Shown: positions 25,197 to 33,841 of the stretch, piece after piece
Numbering within the stretch: position 1 is the first letter of the stretch
Layout: each line of letters starts with the position of its first letter
Origin: Pseudomonas sp. Q11
GTDB taxonomy: Bacteria; Pseudomonadota; Gammaproteobacteria; Pseudomonadales; Pseudomonadaceae
Assembly: GCF_024494355.1 (NCBI RefSeq)
Contig: NZ_JAKNQY010000019.1
Span: forward strand, 1 to 64,000
Length of the DNA: 64,000 bases
Direction: 5' to 3'
Translations under genes and position numbers: made by a program
Notes under the pieces: model-generated
Seen by the model: the letters and a program-made list of their open reading frames with translations, nothing else
Database searches by the model: none
Told to the model about the DNA's origin: nothing

Positions 25197-26567
25197 CTAC
25201 CCGAGCAACTGACTCAACACCGCCCGCAATTTGCCGGGCTTGAGCGGTTTGTTGAGCAGTGGTGCATTGAGTTTGCGCAAGGCGCGGCGGCACTGGTCGC
25301 TGCGATCGGCGGTGATGATCACCGCCGGTATGGTTTGTTGGAAATGCTCGCGCAAGTGCTTGACCACTTCGCACCCGACCACGCCATGATCCAGGTGAAA
25401 ATCCGCCAGGATCAGTTCCGGCGCACGGCCTTGCAGCACGTCAAAGGCCCCCGCCTCGTCCGTGGCGGTCAACACGTCACACCCCCACTGCCCGAGCAGC
25501 GCGGCCATGCTTTGCAAAATGCTCAGCTCATTGTCGATGACCAGCAGACGGCGTCCAGGCAGCGGGTTTCCCGCGACCACCTGGATGGGGACCTGGGACA
25601 TGGGCAGCAGCCTTTCTGCCGACAACGGCACCTCGATGCTGAATACCGAACCGCGCCCCGGCCGGGAACGCACCCGGACCCGATAGCCGAGGATATGGGC
25701 GATGCGCTCGACAATCGCCAGCCCCAGGCCGACGCCCTTGCGGTCCGCCGCCCGGCCCACGTCCAATTGGTTGAATTCCAGGAATATCGACTCCAGGCAG
25801 TCGGCGGCAATGCCGCGCCCCGTGTCCCAGACCTCCAGGCTCAACCGCTCGCCCCGACGCCGCGCAGCCAACAGGATGCCGCCCTGGGTGGTGTAGCGAC
25901 AGGCGTTGCTGAGCAGGTTGCGCAAGATCCGGGTCATCAGCCGCAGGTCGGTCATCACCGTTTCGTCGCCGAAACGTACCCGTAGCTCCAACCCGGCGGC
26001 GCCAGCCACTGATTGAAATTCCGAAGCCAGTGGCGCGAGCAGCTCATCGAGCCGATACGGCGCCAGGTCCGGCTTGACCGCGGCCTGGTCCAGCCGGGAA
26101 ATGTCCAGCAGGTCGGTGAGCAGGTCTTCCGCCCCTTCGAGAGCCTGGTGGGTACGCTCCACCAGTACCTGCTCGGACGTGGGCAGCGAGCGTTCGCGTA
26201 ATGTGGATATCAGCAAACGTGCGGCATTGAGTGGTTGCAGCAGGTCGTGGCTGGCGGCGGCCAGGTATTTGTCCTTGCTGCGGTTGGCCGCCTGCGCAGC
26301 ATCCCGGGCGTCGCGCAGTTGTTGTTCGATCAGCTCGCGCTGGGCGATCTGCTGCTGCAGATTCAGGTTGGCTTCCATCAACGCGTCGGTGCGCTCGGCC
26401 ACCCGCTGTTCCAACTGATCGTTGAGCTGTTGCAGGTGTTGCCGGGCCTGTTCCAGTTCATCCAGGCGCGCGGCCAGTTCCGGATAGTGGCTCTTGCGCG
26501 TCGAATGGTTGCCTAGTCCCAGCAGCCCGGCCAGGGCTTTTTGCTGTTCGTCAGAGGGCTTCGCCAT
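25197..26567 (-). CDS. ercS: Hybrid histidine kinase, ErcS-like
   Basis: 456 residues from the ATG at 26567 (GAGG 8 nt upstream). There are no membrane helices. A coiled coil (about 25-110) leads to HisKA with SHDLLQPLNAARLL, an ATPase domain (RILRNLLSNACRYT, DTGRGIA, GVGLGLAIVERIA) and a C-terminal receiver with the phospho-acceptor in LILADFHLDHG. It is a soluble kinase-receiver hybrid of the quinoprotein ethanol-oxidation regulon (ErcS, PA1992, recalled). The start overlaps the end of the ercA gene by 17 nt. Its core closely resembles that of the larger kinase at 46092, so the two are paralogues. Confidence 0.85.
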   Translation of the reverse strand: MAKPSDEQQKALAGLLGLGNHSTRKSHYPELAARLDELEQARQHLQQLNDQLEQRVAERTDALMEANLNLQQQIAQRELIEQQLRDARDAAQAANRSKDKYLAAASHDLLQPLNAARLLISTLRERSLPTSEQVLVERTHQALEGAEDLLTDLLDISRLDQAAVKPDLAPYRLDELLAPLASEFQSVAGAAGLELRVRFGDETVMTDLRLMTRILRNLLSNACRYTTQGGILLAARRRGERLSLEVWDTGRGIAADCLESIFLEFNQLDVGRAADRKGVGLGLAIVERIAHILGYRVRVRSRPGRGSVFSIEVPLSAERLLPMSQVPIQVVAGNPLPGRRLLVIDNELSILQSMAALLGQWGCDVLTATDEAGAFDVLQGRAPELILADFHLDHGVVGCEVVKHLREHFQQTIPAVIITADRSDQCRRALRKLNAPLLNKPLKPGKLRAVLSQLLG

Positions 26568-27714
26568 AGACGACCTCGACATCCCGCTGGCTCGACTCCC
26601 GAGGGTTGGTGAGAATGCACGGGTCATGCATCGCATGTTGCGACAGGAACGGAATATCCGAAGTGCTCACCCCGTGCAGCCCCAGGGTTTCGTGAAAGCC
26701 GATGGTGCGTTTGAGGGCAATCAGGTGTTCCACCAGGCGGGTACAGATCTGCCGGTGATTGAGGCCACGGCAATCAATGCCCAGCGTCTGGGCAATCACC
26801 TTGAAACGCTCGGGAGCCGAGTTGTAGTTGAACGCCACCACATGCTCCACCAGCACGGCGTTGCACAAGCCATGGGGCAAATCCAGGAAACCGCCCAGGC
26901 TGTGGGACATCGCGTGCACCGCCCCAAGGATCGCGTTGGAGAACGCCAGCCCGGCCTGCATGCTGCCGAGCATGATTTTTTCCCGCAGGGCCACATCAGC
27001 CGGGTTGGCGATCATCTGCACCAGGTTGCCGTTGATCAGGCGCATCGCCTCCAGCGCATGGGGGTCGGTGAGCGGGCCGTGGCCGGTGGATACAAACGCC
27101 TCGATGGCATGCACCAGCGCATCGATGCCGGTGCAGGCCGACAGGAAGGGGTCCATGCTCAAGGTCGTTTCCGGGTCGATCAGCGACACGTCCGGCACCG
27201 CGGCCTTGCTGACGATGGAAAACTTCATGCGCTCTTGCTGGTTGGAAATGATCACGAACTGCGACACGTCCGCCGAGGTGCCGGCGGTGGTGGGAATCAG
27301 GATCAGCGGTGGACTGGGCACGTGCAAGGTGTCCACGCCTTCGAACTCGAGGATATTGCGACCATGGGCAACGACGATGCCGATGCCTTTACCGCAATCC
27401 ATCGGGCTGCCGCCACCGACCGCGACGATGACATCGCAGTGGTTTTCCCGGTACAGCTCGGCACCGAGCATGACTTCTTCGACCCGGGGATTGGGTGAGA
27501 CGGCACTGTAGATACAGTAATCAATGGCCTGGGCCTGGAGGCTGGCTTCGACGTCGGCGACCCATCCTGCAGCGATCACGCCGGGATCGGTGACAATCAG
27601 CACCTTGCGTGCGCCGAACGTCTTGGCGTAATTGCCGACATTGTGCCGGCAACCGGCGCCAAACATGATTTCAGGTGAAACGAACTTGCGCAGCGGGCTG
27701 AGACTCTGGCTCAT
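26551..27714 (-). CDS. ercA: Iron-containing alcohol dehydrogenase ErcA
   Basis: 387 residues of the group III (Fe-dependent) alcohol dehydrogenase family. NAD-binding region VAVGGGSPMDCGKGIGI and TTAGTSADVSQFVI; metal-ligand region GIDALVHAIEAFVS, then AVHAMSHSLGGFLDLPHGLCN. In P. aeruginosa and P. putida this gene sits with ercS and is tied to regulation of ethanol oxidation rather than bulk flux (recalled). It is co-directional with ercS, which it overlaps, and lies about 110 nt downstream of the orphan pqqA, so readthrough from the pqqA promoter is possible. Confidence 0.92.
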   Translation of the reverse strand: MSQSLSPLRKFVSPEIMFGAGCRHNVGNYAKTFGARKVLIVTDPGVIAAGWVADVEASLQAQAIDYCIYSAVSPNPRVEEVMLGAELYRENHCDVIVAVGGGSPMDCGKGIGIVVAHGRNILEFEGVDTLHVPSPPLILIPTTAGTSADVSQFVIISNQQERMKFSIVSKAAVPDVSLIDPETTLSMDPFLSACTGIDALVHAIEAFVSTGHGPLTDPHALEAMRLINGNLVQMIANPADVALREKIMLGSMQAGLAFSNAILGAVHAMSHSLGGFLDLPHGLCNAVLVEHVVAFNYNSAPERFKVIAQTLGIDCRGLNHRQICTRLVEHLIALKRTIGFHETLGLHGVSTSDIPFLSQHAMHDPCILTNPRESSQRDVEVVYGEAL

Positions 27715-27794
27715 CGGTAAGCCTGTTCTTATTGTTCCGGGAATACCCTGAGCCTAAAGCATCCCACCGTGATTGCAATCCGACCAAATGGGTA

Positions 27795-27821
27795 GCCCGG
27801 CCTGAACATCTCAGGCCGGGC
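27795..27821 (-). terminator. Hairpin between pqqA and ercA
   Basis: A perfect 11-bp stem (GCCCGGCCTGA/TCAGGCCGGGC) with a 5-nt loop starts 7 nt after the pqqA stop. No T run follows on the minus strand, so it may be an mRNA-stabilising or attenuating hairpin rather than a full terminator. Confidence 0.5.
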
Positions 27822-27827
27822 CAGCGC

Positions 27828-27899
27828 TCATCGGTTGGCGAAGTACATCGTCACTTCAAAGCCGATACGCAGGTCGGTGTACGCGGGTTTAGTCCACAT
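27828..27899 (-). CDS. pqqA: PqqA, pyrroloquinoline quinone precursor peptide (orphan copy)
   Basis: 23 codons translating [20 protein letters not shown] then ANR. This is the peptide whose Glu15 and Tyr19 (in EVTMY) are cross-linked by PqqE and become the PQQ skeleton. Both residues are present. GAGGAAAG precedes the ATG by 6 nt. No other pqq biosynthesis gene is in the window, so this is a separate copy embedded in the alcohol-oxidation cluster, between pedI and ercA. It has its own promoter of the shared cluster type (27941-28010), so precursor supply should rise with alcohol oxidation. Confidence 0.95.
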
Positions 27900-27940
27900 G
27901 GGTCTTTCCTCTTCTTGTACCGGGCCATTCCGGCAAGGTC

Positions 27941-28010
27941 ATTAATGCACAGGGCGCCCAAGGCTCGAATGCTACTTTCGAAGCGGTGGGTGGGGTGCGT
28001 TGGTACTACG
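27941..28010 (-). promoter_or_regulatory. pqqA promoter with the shared ped architecture
   Basis: On the minus strand: distal TACCAA (28005-28000), 28 nt, CATTCG (27971-27966), 19 nt, -10-like ATTAAT (27946-27941). The stretch just upstream of CATTCG (GCTTCGAAAGTAG) matches the same place in the FIST-gene promoter. The start codon is 42 nt further on. Confidence 0.65.
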
Positions 28011-28025
28011 AGAGAAGCGAGCATC

Positions 28026-28188
28026 TGTGGCGAGGGAGCTTGCTCCCGCTGGGCTGCGCGGTAGGAGCTGTCGAGCGGAGCGAGGCTGCGATCTTTCCCC
28101 AGACACTTGAGTCTTAAGCGGAAAATCAAAAGATCGCAGGCTTCGCCAGCTCCTACAGGGCCCAGCGGGAGCAAGCTCCCTCGCCACA
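28026..28188. repeat. Compound REPIN, GTGGCGAGGGAGC type (type B)
   Basis: Outer arms are headed TGTGGCGAGGGAGCTTGCTC and inner arms are GTAGGAGCTG...CGATCTT and its complement. I call palindromes with GTGGCGAGG heads type B. This compound form recurs at 31952, 50005 and 55702. Confidence 0.9.
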
Positions 28189-28216
28189 AGGTTCAGTCAG
28201 CTACATTTTCGGGGAA

Positions 28217-29737
28217 TCAGAAGAACCCCAACGGATTAATGTCGTAGCTCACCAGCAGGTTCTTGGTCTGCTGATAGTGATCGAGCATCATCTTGTGATT
28301 CTCCCGGCCGACGCCGGACTTTTTGTAGCCACCGAACGCCGCGTGGGCCGGGTACAGGTGGTAGCAGTTGGTCCACACACGCCCGGCCTTGATCGCCCGG
28401 CCCATGCGGTAGGCGCGGTTGATGTCGCGGGTCCACAAACCGGCACCAAGACCGAACTCGCTGTCGTTGGCAATCGCCAGGGCTTCGGCTTCGTCCTTGA
28501 AGGTGGTGATGCCTACTACCGGGCCGAAGATTTCTTCCTGGAACACGCGCATCTTGTTGTGGCCCTTGAGCAGGGTCGGCTGGATGTAATAGCCACTCGA
28601 CAAGTTCCCCTCAAGCCGCTCTGCCGCACCGCCGGTGAGCAGTTCTGCCCCCTCTTGCCGAGCAATCTCCAGGTACGAAAGGATCTTGTCGTATTGCTGC
28701 TCAGAGGCCTGGGCGCCCACCATGGTGTCGGTGTCCAGCGGGTCGCCACGCTTGATCCTGGCGATCTTTTTCATGACCTCGACCATGAACGGTTCATAGA
28801 TCGACTCCTGCACCAGTGCCCGGGACGGACAGGTGCAGACTTCACCCTGGTTGAAGAACGCCAGCACCAGGCCTTCGGCCGCCTTTTCGATGAAGGCCGG
28901 CTCGGCCTGCATGATGTCTTCGAAGAAGATGTTCGGTGACTTGCCGCCCAGCTCCACGGTGGACGGGATGATGTTCTCGGCCGCGCATTTCATGATGTGC
29001 GAGCCCACCGGGGTGGAGCCGGTAAAGGCAATCTTGGCGATGCGCTTGCTGGTGGCGAGGGCTTCACCGGCTTCGCGACCAAACCCATGGACGATGTTCA
29101 ACACACCGGCTGGCAGCAGGTCGGCAATCAGTTCGGCGAAGATCATGATCGACAGCGGCGTCTGCTCCGCCGGTTTGAGCACGATGCAGTTACCGGCGGC
29201 CAGGGCCGGGGCGAGTTTCCAGGCGGCCATCAGCAGCGGGAAATTCCACGGAATGATCTGCCCGACCACGCCCAGCGGCTCGTGAAAATGATAGGCGGTG
29301 GTCAGTTCATTGATTTCGGCTGCACCGCCCTCTTGGGCGCGGATGCAGCCGGCGAAGTAACGGAAGTGGTCGGCCGACAGCGGCACGTCGGCGTTGAGGG
29401 TTTCGCGCACCGCCTTGCCATTGTCCCAAGTCTCGCTGACGGCAAGGATTTCCAGGTTCTGTTCGATGCGATCAGCGATCTTCAGCAGCACCAGGGAGCG
29501 GTCCTGGGCCGAGGTCTTGCCCCAGGCATCGGCCGCGGCATGGGCCGCATCCAAGGCCTTGTCGACATCCGCGGCGCTGGAGCGCGGGAATTGCGCAATG
29601 ACTTGGCCATTGACCGGGGACGTATTGGTGAAGTATTCGCCGTTGACCGGCGCGACAAATTCGCCGCCGATGAAATTGCCATAGCGCGGCTTGAAGGTGA
29701 CGACGGCGCCTGGGGTTCCGGGTTGTGCGTAGATCAT
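28217..29737 (-). CDS. pedI: Aldehyde dehydrogenase (ExaC/PedI type)
   Basis: 506 residues. It is an NAD(P)+-dependent aldehyde dehydrogenase with PWNFPLLMAAWKLAPALAAGN, the coenzyme loop FTGSTPVG, catalytic Glu in VELGGKSPN, and the catalytic Cys region FFNQGEVCTCPSR. It resembles ExaC of P. aeruginosa and PedI/AldB-II of P. putida, which oxidise acetaldehyde formed by quinoprotein dehydrogenases in the periplasm. It stands alone between pqqA and pedH, separated by REPINs on both sides, with its own promoter of the shared type (29787-29850). Confidence 0.95.
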   Translation of the reverse strand: MIYAQPGTPGAVVTFKPRYGNFIGGEFVAPVNGEYFTNTSPVNGQVIAQFPRSSAADVDKALDAAHAAADAWGKTSAQDRSLVLLKIADRIEQNLEILAVSETWDNGKAVRETLNADVPLSADHFRYFAGCIRAQEGGAAEINELTTAYHFHEPLGVVGQIIPWNFPLLMAAWKLAPALAAGNCIVLKPAEQTPLSIMIFAELIADLLPAGVLNIVHGFGREAGEALATSKRIAKIAFTGSTPVGSHIMKCAAENIIPSTVELGGKSPNIFFEDIMQAEPAFIEKAAEGLVLAFFNQGEVCTCPSRALVQESIYEPFMVEVMKKIARIKRGDPLDTDTMVGAQASEQQYDKILSYLEIARQEGAELLTGGAAERLEGNLSSGYYIQPTLLKGHNKMRVFQEEIFGPVVGITTFKDEAEALAIANDSEFGLGAGLWTRDINRAYRMGRAIKAGRVWTNCYHLYPAHAAFGGYKKSGVGRENHKMMLDHYQQTKNLLVSYDINPLGFF

Positions 29738-29786
29738 AATGGGCCTCTGCCTGGTCGATGCCTGTCACGGGACAGGCGATAGGCCG

Positions 29787-29850
29787 ATGGTAGAGAGCCT
29801 CGCGCGGTGGACGAATGCGTCGTTGGCAGGGGGGCTCTCGTTATTTGGTC
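29787..29850 (-). promoter_or_regulatory. pedI promoter with the shared ped architecture
   Basis: On the minus strand: distal GACCAA (29850-29845), 27 nt, CATTCG (29817-29812), 19 nt, -10 TACCAT (29792-29787). The spacings equal those of pedF. Confidence 0.65.
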
Positions 29851-29901
29851 GTAGATTTCAAGCATTGGAACGGGCTTTTTGGCGAAACGCCGCACCGCCC
29901 C

Positions 29902-29987
29902 TGTGGGAGCAAGGCTTGCCCGCGATGAAGGCAATGCGGCCTCCAAGGAACCGAGGCGACTGCATCGCGAGCAAGCTTTGCTCCCAC
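29902..29987. repeat. REPIN, type A
   Basis: Arms headed TGTGGGAGCAAGGCTTGC and its slightly diverged complement. It lies between pedI and the 3' end of pedH. Confidence 0.85.
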
Positions 29988-30028
29988 GAAGCAGTCGCCA
30001 CAAGGACAGTGCCCGGCCCTGTTTCAAC

Positions 30029-31804
30029 TCAGCGCTTGGCCACCAGATCCTTCGGCAGCTTGAAGGTCCAGAGCATCCCGCCCTGGTTGAAGTCCTTCAC
30101 GCGCTTGGCCACTTCGCCGCCCCACAACGGCACCGCACCACCCCAGCCCGAGAGCACGGAGACGTATTGCTCGCCGTCCATCTCCCAGGTGATAGGCGAA
30201 CCGAGCACGCCGGAGCCGGTCTGGAACTCCCAGACCTTTTCCCCGGTCTTGGCGTTGAAAGCCTGCAGGAAACCTTCAGGCGTACCGGTGAACACCAGGT
30301 TGCCTTTGGTGGTCAGCACCCCGCCCCACAGCGGCGCGTAGTTCTTGTGGCGCCAGACTTCCTTGCCGGTCTTGGGGTCGATGGCCCGCAACACGCCAAT
30401 GTAGTCCTCGTTCAGCGGCTTGATGGTGAAACCGGCCCCCAGGAACGCCGCGCCCTTCTTGTAGGCGATGCCTTCGTTCCAGATATCCATGCCCCACTCG
30501 TTGGAGGGCACGTAGAACAACCCGGTGTCCTGGTTGTAGGCCATCGGCATCCAGTTCTTCGCCCCGAGGAAGGCCGGCGCGACAAACACCGAGCCGCCCT
30601 TGGCTTCGCTGCCCGGCGCGCCCGGACGACCGGCCTCGTTGTAGATCGGCCGTCCGTCCTTGTCCAGGCCGTTGGCCCAGGTGATCTTGTCGACAAACGG
30701 GAAGCCACGGATGAACTTGCCGTTGGTGCGATCGAGTACGTAAAAGAAGCCGTTGCGGTCGGCGGTGGCCGCAGCCTTGATGTCCTTGCCCCCTTCCTTG
30801 TAGTTGAAGGAGACCAGCTCGTTGACGCCGTCATAGTCCCAGCCGTCGTGAGGGGTGCTCTGGAAGTGCCATTTGATGCTGCCGTCGTCCGGGTTAAGGG
30901 CCAGGCGCGACGAGGAATAGAGGTTGTCGCCCGGGCGCAGATGGGAGTTCCACGGCGCCGGGTTACCGGTGCCAAACAGCAACAGATTGGTTTCCGGGTC
31001 GTAGTAGCCGCCCAGCCAGGGCGCGGCACCACCGGTTTTCCAGAGGTCCCCCGGCCAGGTCTTGCCGGCTTCGCCGCCGGAAATGCCATTCTCGATGGCC
31101 TTGCCGTCCTTGTAGACATAACCCATGTGCCCTTCCACGGTCGGGCGGGTCCACAGCAGCTCGCCGTTTTTCGGGTCGTAGGCGCTGATCTTGCCCACCA
31201 CGCCGAATTCGCCGCCCGCCACACCGGTGATCAACTTGCCGTTGATAACCATGGGCGCAGCACTGATGGAATAACCTTCCTTGTGGTCAGCGACCTTCTT
31301 GCTCCACACCACTTTGCCGGTGTCTTTGTTCAACGCCACCAACTTGGCGTCCAGGGTGCCGAAGTACACCAGGTCGCCATACAGCGCCACGCCACGGTTG
31401 ATCACATCGCAGCAAGGGCGGATGTCATCGGGCAGGCGCGCGTCGTACTGCCAGAGCTTCTTGCCGGTGCGCGCATCCACCGCGAACACGCGCGAATAGG
31501 AGCCGGTGAGGTACATCACCCCATCCTTGACCATCGGCTGGGCCTGCTGGCCGCGCTGTTTTTCACCGCCAAAGGAAAACGCCCAGACCGGCCGCAGCTC
31601 CTTGACGTTATCGGTGTTGAGGGTCGCCAATGGACTGTAGCGCTGGCCCTGGACACCCAGGCCGTTGGTCACGATCTGTTGCGGGTTTTTCGGATCCTGG
31701 AAGATCTCCTGATCGGTCACGGCGGCCAAGGCCGAACCGGACAGCAGCATGGCACTGAGCAGCAGGCTCACGGCGAAGGGCTGGCGACGTGCGGGATGAG
31801 TCAT
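30029..31804 (-). CDS. pedH: PQQ-dependent alcohol dehydrogenase PedH, lanthanide type
   Basis: 591 residues from the ATG at 31804 (AGAGGTA upstream). It has a signal peptide (ending SALAA) and an eight-bladed quinoprotein propeller with W-motif repeats (TGKVVW, NGELLW, TGKEVW). The adjacent-cysteine disulfide is at IRPCCDV (131-132). The catalytic Asp323 is followed two residues later by Asp325 (WDYDG). That second Asp is the accepted marker of lanthanide-dependent enzymes (XoxF/PedH type). It oxidises primary alcohols and aldehydes in the periplasm. Upstream are an inverted repeat shared with pedE and a distal TACCAA site. Confidence 0.95.
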   Translation of the reverse strand: MTHPARRQPFAVSLLLSAMLLSGSALAAVTDQEIFQDPKNPQQIVTNGLGVQGQRYSPLATLNTDNVKELRPVWAFSFGGEKQRGQQAQPMVKDGVMYLTGSYSRVFAVDARTGKKLWQYDARLPDDIRPCCDVINRGVALYGDLVYFGTLDAKLVALNKDTGKVVWSKKVADHKEGYSISAAPMVINGKLITGVAGGEFGVVGKISAYDPKNGELLWTRPTVEGHMGYVYKDGKAIENGISGGEAGKTWPGDLWKTGGAAPWLGGYYDPETNLLLFGTGNPAPWNSHLRPGDNLYSSSRLALNPDDGSIKWHFQSTPHDGWDYDGVNELVSFNYKEGGKDIKAAATADRNGFFYVLDRTNGKFIRGFPFVDKITWANGLDKDGRPIYNEAGRPGAPGSEAKGGSVFVAPAFLGAKNWMPMAYNQDTGLFYVPSNEWGMDIWNEGIAYKKGAAFLGAGFTIKPLNEDYIGVLRAIDPKTGKEVWRHKNYAPLWGGVLTTKGNLVFTGTPEGFLQAFNAKTGEKVWEFQTGSGVLGSPITWEMDGEQYVSVLSGWGGAVPLWGGEVAKRVKDFNQGGMLWTFKLPKDLVAKR

Positions 31805-31834
31805 GACGGCTACCTCTGCGGTTATTGTTATACC

Positions 31835-31849
31835 CGGGAAATTTTCCCG
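31835..31849. promoter_or_regulatory. Inverted repeat CGGGAA-N3-TTCCCG before pedH
   Basis: A perfect 6-bp inverted repeat with a 3-bp centre (ATT) lies 31 nt upstream of the pedH start. The same element with centre GTC lies upstream of pedE at 35338. PedR2 controls both genes in P. putida (known), so this is a candidate PedR2 operator (inference). Confidence 0.55.
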
Positions 31850-31910
31850 GTCTGTCGCAGATTCTTGGGCCCGCAGCCCCTGGCAACAATTGCCCGCAGT
31901 GTTGAGTTTT

Positions 31911-31925
31911 CTAGTTCCTTGGTAC
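31911..31925 (-). promoter_or_regulatory. Distal activator-type site before pedH
   Basis: Plus strand CTAGTTCCTTGGTAC, nearly identical to the pedF/pedE site at 35287-35301. It lies 107 nt from the pedH start, and the pedF copy lies 103 nt from pedF. I could not find the matching CATTCG and -10 elements here. Confidence 0.5.
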
Positions 31926-31951
31926 ATGTGGGGGGTGGTCGTGCCTGCCCC

Positions 31952-32107
31952 TGTGGCGAGGGAGCTTGCTCCCGCTGGGCTCTGTAAGAGCTGGCGAAGC
32001 CTGCGATCTTTCGCTTGAGACTCAAGTGCCTGGGGAAAGATCGCAGCCTCGTTGCACTCGACAGCTCCTACGGGCGTAGCGTAGCGGGAGCAAGCTCCCT
32101 CGCCACA
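31952..32107. repeat. Compound REPIN, type B
   Basis: Same outer and inner arm order as at 28026. It fills most of the gap between pedH and the metallo-hydrolase gene. Confidence 0.88.
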
Positions 32108-32123
32108 GGGGGACCGGCCTGAA

Positions 32124-33059
32124 TTATTCGGAATTGCTATCCATCCGCCTCATCCCCACCCGCTCATAGCGCGGATACAGATGACTGACACTGCGAATCA
32201 GCTCATACCGAGTCAGGCTGATCCCGGCAAAACGCTGGGGAATGGGGCTGCGGATCATCTCGGCCATGTCATCGCCACGGGCCGCGCCGTCGCGCATCAG
32301 TTGGTCGAGCCAGCCCAGGTAATCGTGCATCTGGGCAAACGGCTGCGGGTCAGTCGCGACCGGGCCATGACCGGGGACGATCTGCTTCCAGGGCAAGGCT
32401 TGCAGGGTGTCCAGGTCCTTGAGCCACACCTCGAGTCCCGGGCTGTTGGGGGTGGTCAGGGCCCGCTGGTAAAACACCAGGTCGCCGGCAAACAGCACGC
32501 CGGTGGTTTCATCGAGGATCGCCAGGTCCGCCCCGGTGTGCCCGGCCAGTTCCAGCAACCGCAAGGAATGACCGCCCACCTTCAGCGGTCCGGGAACCAG
32601 CACCTGGGTCGGCAACACCACTTCGGTGCCACGCATCCAGTCACCGACCAGCCGATACATGTTCTCGGCCATGGCATCGCCCTGCTGGCGCAACAGCTGC
32701 GTGGTCGCCGCCAGCGCGCCGATGGAGACGTCGCTGAAGGCCTGGTTGCCCAAGACATGGTCGGGATGATGATGAGTCAGCAATACCTGGATCACCGGTT
32801 TATCGGTGGTCGCGGCAATCGCCTGGCGCAAGGCCTGCCCGTAGCGCCGGGATGGGCCGGTGTCGATGACCACCACGCCGGCCTCGGTGACAATGAACGC
32901 GGTGTTGACGATGTTGCCGCCGTTGGCCTTGGCAAAATTGTCCGTGCTGCCTTCCAGCAGCCAGGTGCCTTCGGCGATCTGCCGGGGCTTGAGTGCATAG
33001 TCCGGCCCGGCCCATGTCGGCAGGCACAGGCCGAGCCAGATCAGCAACAACCAACGCAT
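32124..33059 (-). CDS. Quinoprotein-associated metallo-beta-lactamase-fold hydrolase
   Basis: 311 residues from the ATG at 33059 (AAGGAG 7 nt upstream), with a signal peptide (ending PTWAG). Metal-binding motifs are THHHPDHVLGN, the His in ELAGHTGADL, the Asp in GVLFAGDLVF and the His in IVPGHGPV. It belongs to the family called 'quinoprotein relay system zinc metallohydrolase' that accompanies SoxYZ-like carriers next to PQQ dehydrogenases. It is the last gene of the pedF operon, 16 nt after the SoxYZ-like gene. The substrate is unknown. Confidence 0.85.
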   Translation of the reverse strand: MRWLLLIWLGLCLPTWAGPDYALKPRQIAEGTWLLEGSTDNFAKANGGNIVNTAFIVTEAGVVVIDTGPSRRYGQALRQAIAATTDKPVIQVLLTHHHPDHVLGNQAFSDVSIGALAATTQLLRQQGDAMAENMYRLVGDWMRGTEVVLPTQVLVPGPLKVGGHSLRLLELAGHTGADLAILDETTGVLFAGDLVFYQRALTTPNSPGLEVWLKDLDTLQALPWKQIVPGHGPVATDPQPFAQMHDYLGWLDQLMRDGAARGDDMAEMIRSPIPQRFAGISLTRYELIRSVSHLYPRYERVGMRRMDSNSE

Positions 33060-33075
33060 GGCGCGCTCCTTGTGG

Positions 33076-33831
33076 TCAGGGGACCGTTGCCTCGAATTCA
33101 TTGCCGCTGTTGTCACGCAACAACAGGCGGGTCTGCCCGGGGCCGCGAATATCGAAGCCCAGGTTGGGGTTTTCGCTGACGGCCGGAAACAGCTCCAGGC
33201 GCGCCAGCACCTGGCCGTCGGCGTCCAGCAACTGCGCCTGGTTGAGGTAAAACTCAGGGATGCCGCTCACTAGCCCATTGTCCATCGGGTGGGCCACTTG
33301 CAGGCGCAGGCGACTGTCTTCACCTCGGGGGTAACGGGCTCCCAGCACTTCGCCCAAGTGTTCTTCCCAGCCCGGCTGGGTGCGTACCACGCTTGGCGCG
33401 GTGCAGCCGCCACCGGCCGCGTCGATCAACGTTGAGCCGACGTGCCACAAGCCGTCACGGGTCTGCACGGCGGCGCGCAACGGCGTGGCCTGCTCGATGC
33501 GAATGCGGATTGACAGCCAGGGCAGCACCCGCCCCCCCGGCTGGAAATCGACGATCTTGGGCAGCGGGTTCAGTTCGGCCCAAACCAGCATGCGCACCAC
33601 GTCACCGGCGAATGCCCGGGCATCGATCTGCAACGGCACCTGGCGCGCGTCTTCGGCAAAAGGCGGCGCCAGCAACCGGACCCGGTCGTCGAACACGAAC
33701 GGCGCCTCACCCAATAGTTGTTTGTGATAGAAGGCCCACATCACCGAGGGCACCGGGTCCTTCCCGGTCTCGAGCGCCGTCGCCGTCAACGGCAGGCAGC
33801 ACAACAGCAGACCCAACGCTCGCCAGTTCAT
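33076..33831 (-). CDS. Quinoprotein-associated SoxYZ-like carrier protein
   Basis: 251 residues from the ATG at 33831, with a signal peptide (ending TATALE). The N-terminal half is SoxY-like and contains the conserved glycine-rich cysteine segment AAGGGCTAPS, where SoxY proteins carry their substrate on Cys. The C-terminal half is SoxZ-like (RLQVAHPMDNGLVSGIPEFYLNQ). The fused SoxYZ form is restricted to PQQ dehydrogenase clusters. It lies between the pedG gene (10 nt) and the metallo-hydrolase gene, probably as carrier and enzyme partners. The physiological role is unresolved. Confidence 0.82.
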   Translation of the reverse strand: MNWRALGLLLCCLPLTATALETGKDPVPSVMWAFYHKQLLGEAPFVFDDRVRLLAPPFAEDARQVPLQIDARAFAGDVVRMLVWAELNPLPKIVDFQPGGRVLPWLSIRIRIEQATPLRAAVQTRDGLWHVGSTLIDAAGGGCTAPSVVRTQPGWEEHLGEVLGARYPRGEDSRLRLQVAHPMDNGLVSGIPEFYLNQAQLLDADGQVLARLELFPAVSENPNLGFDIRGPGQTRLLLRDNSGNEFEATVP

Positions 33832-33841
33832 CCCTGCGCTC

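Noticed and set aside
31886..31892. CATTCG-like element for pedH (CAATTG) at the expected distance from the distal site
   Set aside because: Only 4 of 6 matches and no -10-like hexamer 19 nt downstream. pedH may use a different promoter type.
29879..31987. Long antisense frame opposite pedH
   Set aside because: Mirror frame of the quinoprotein gene, running through a REPIN. No protein family features.
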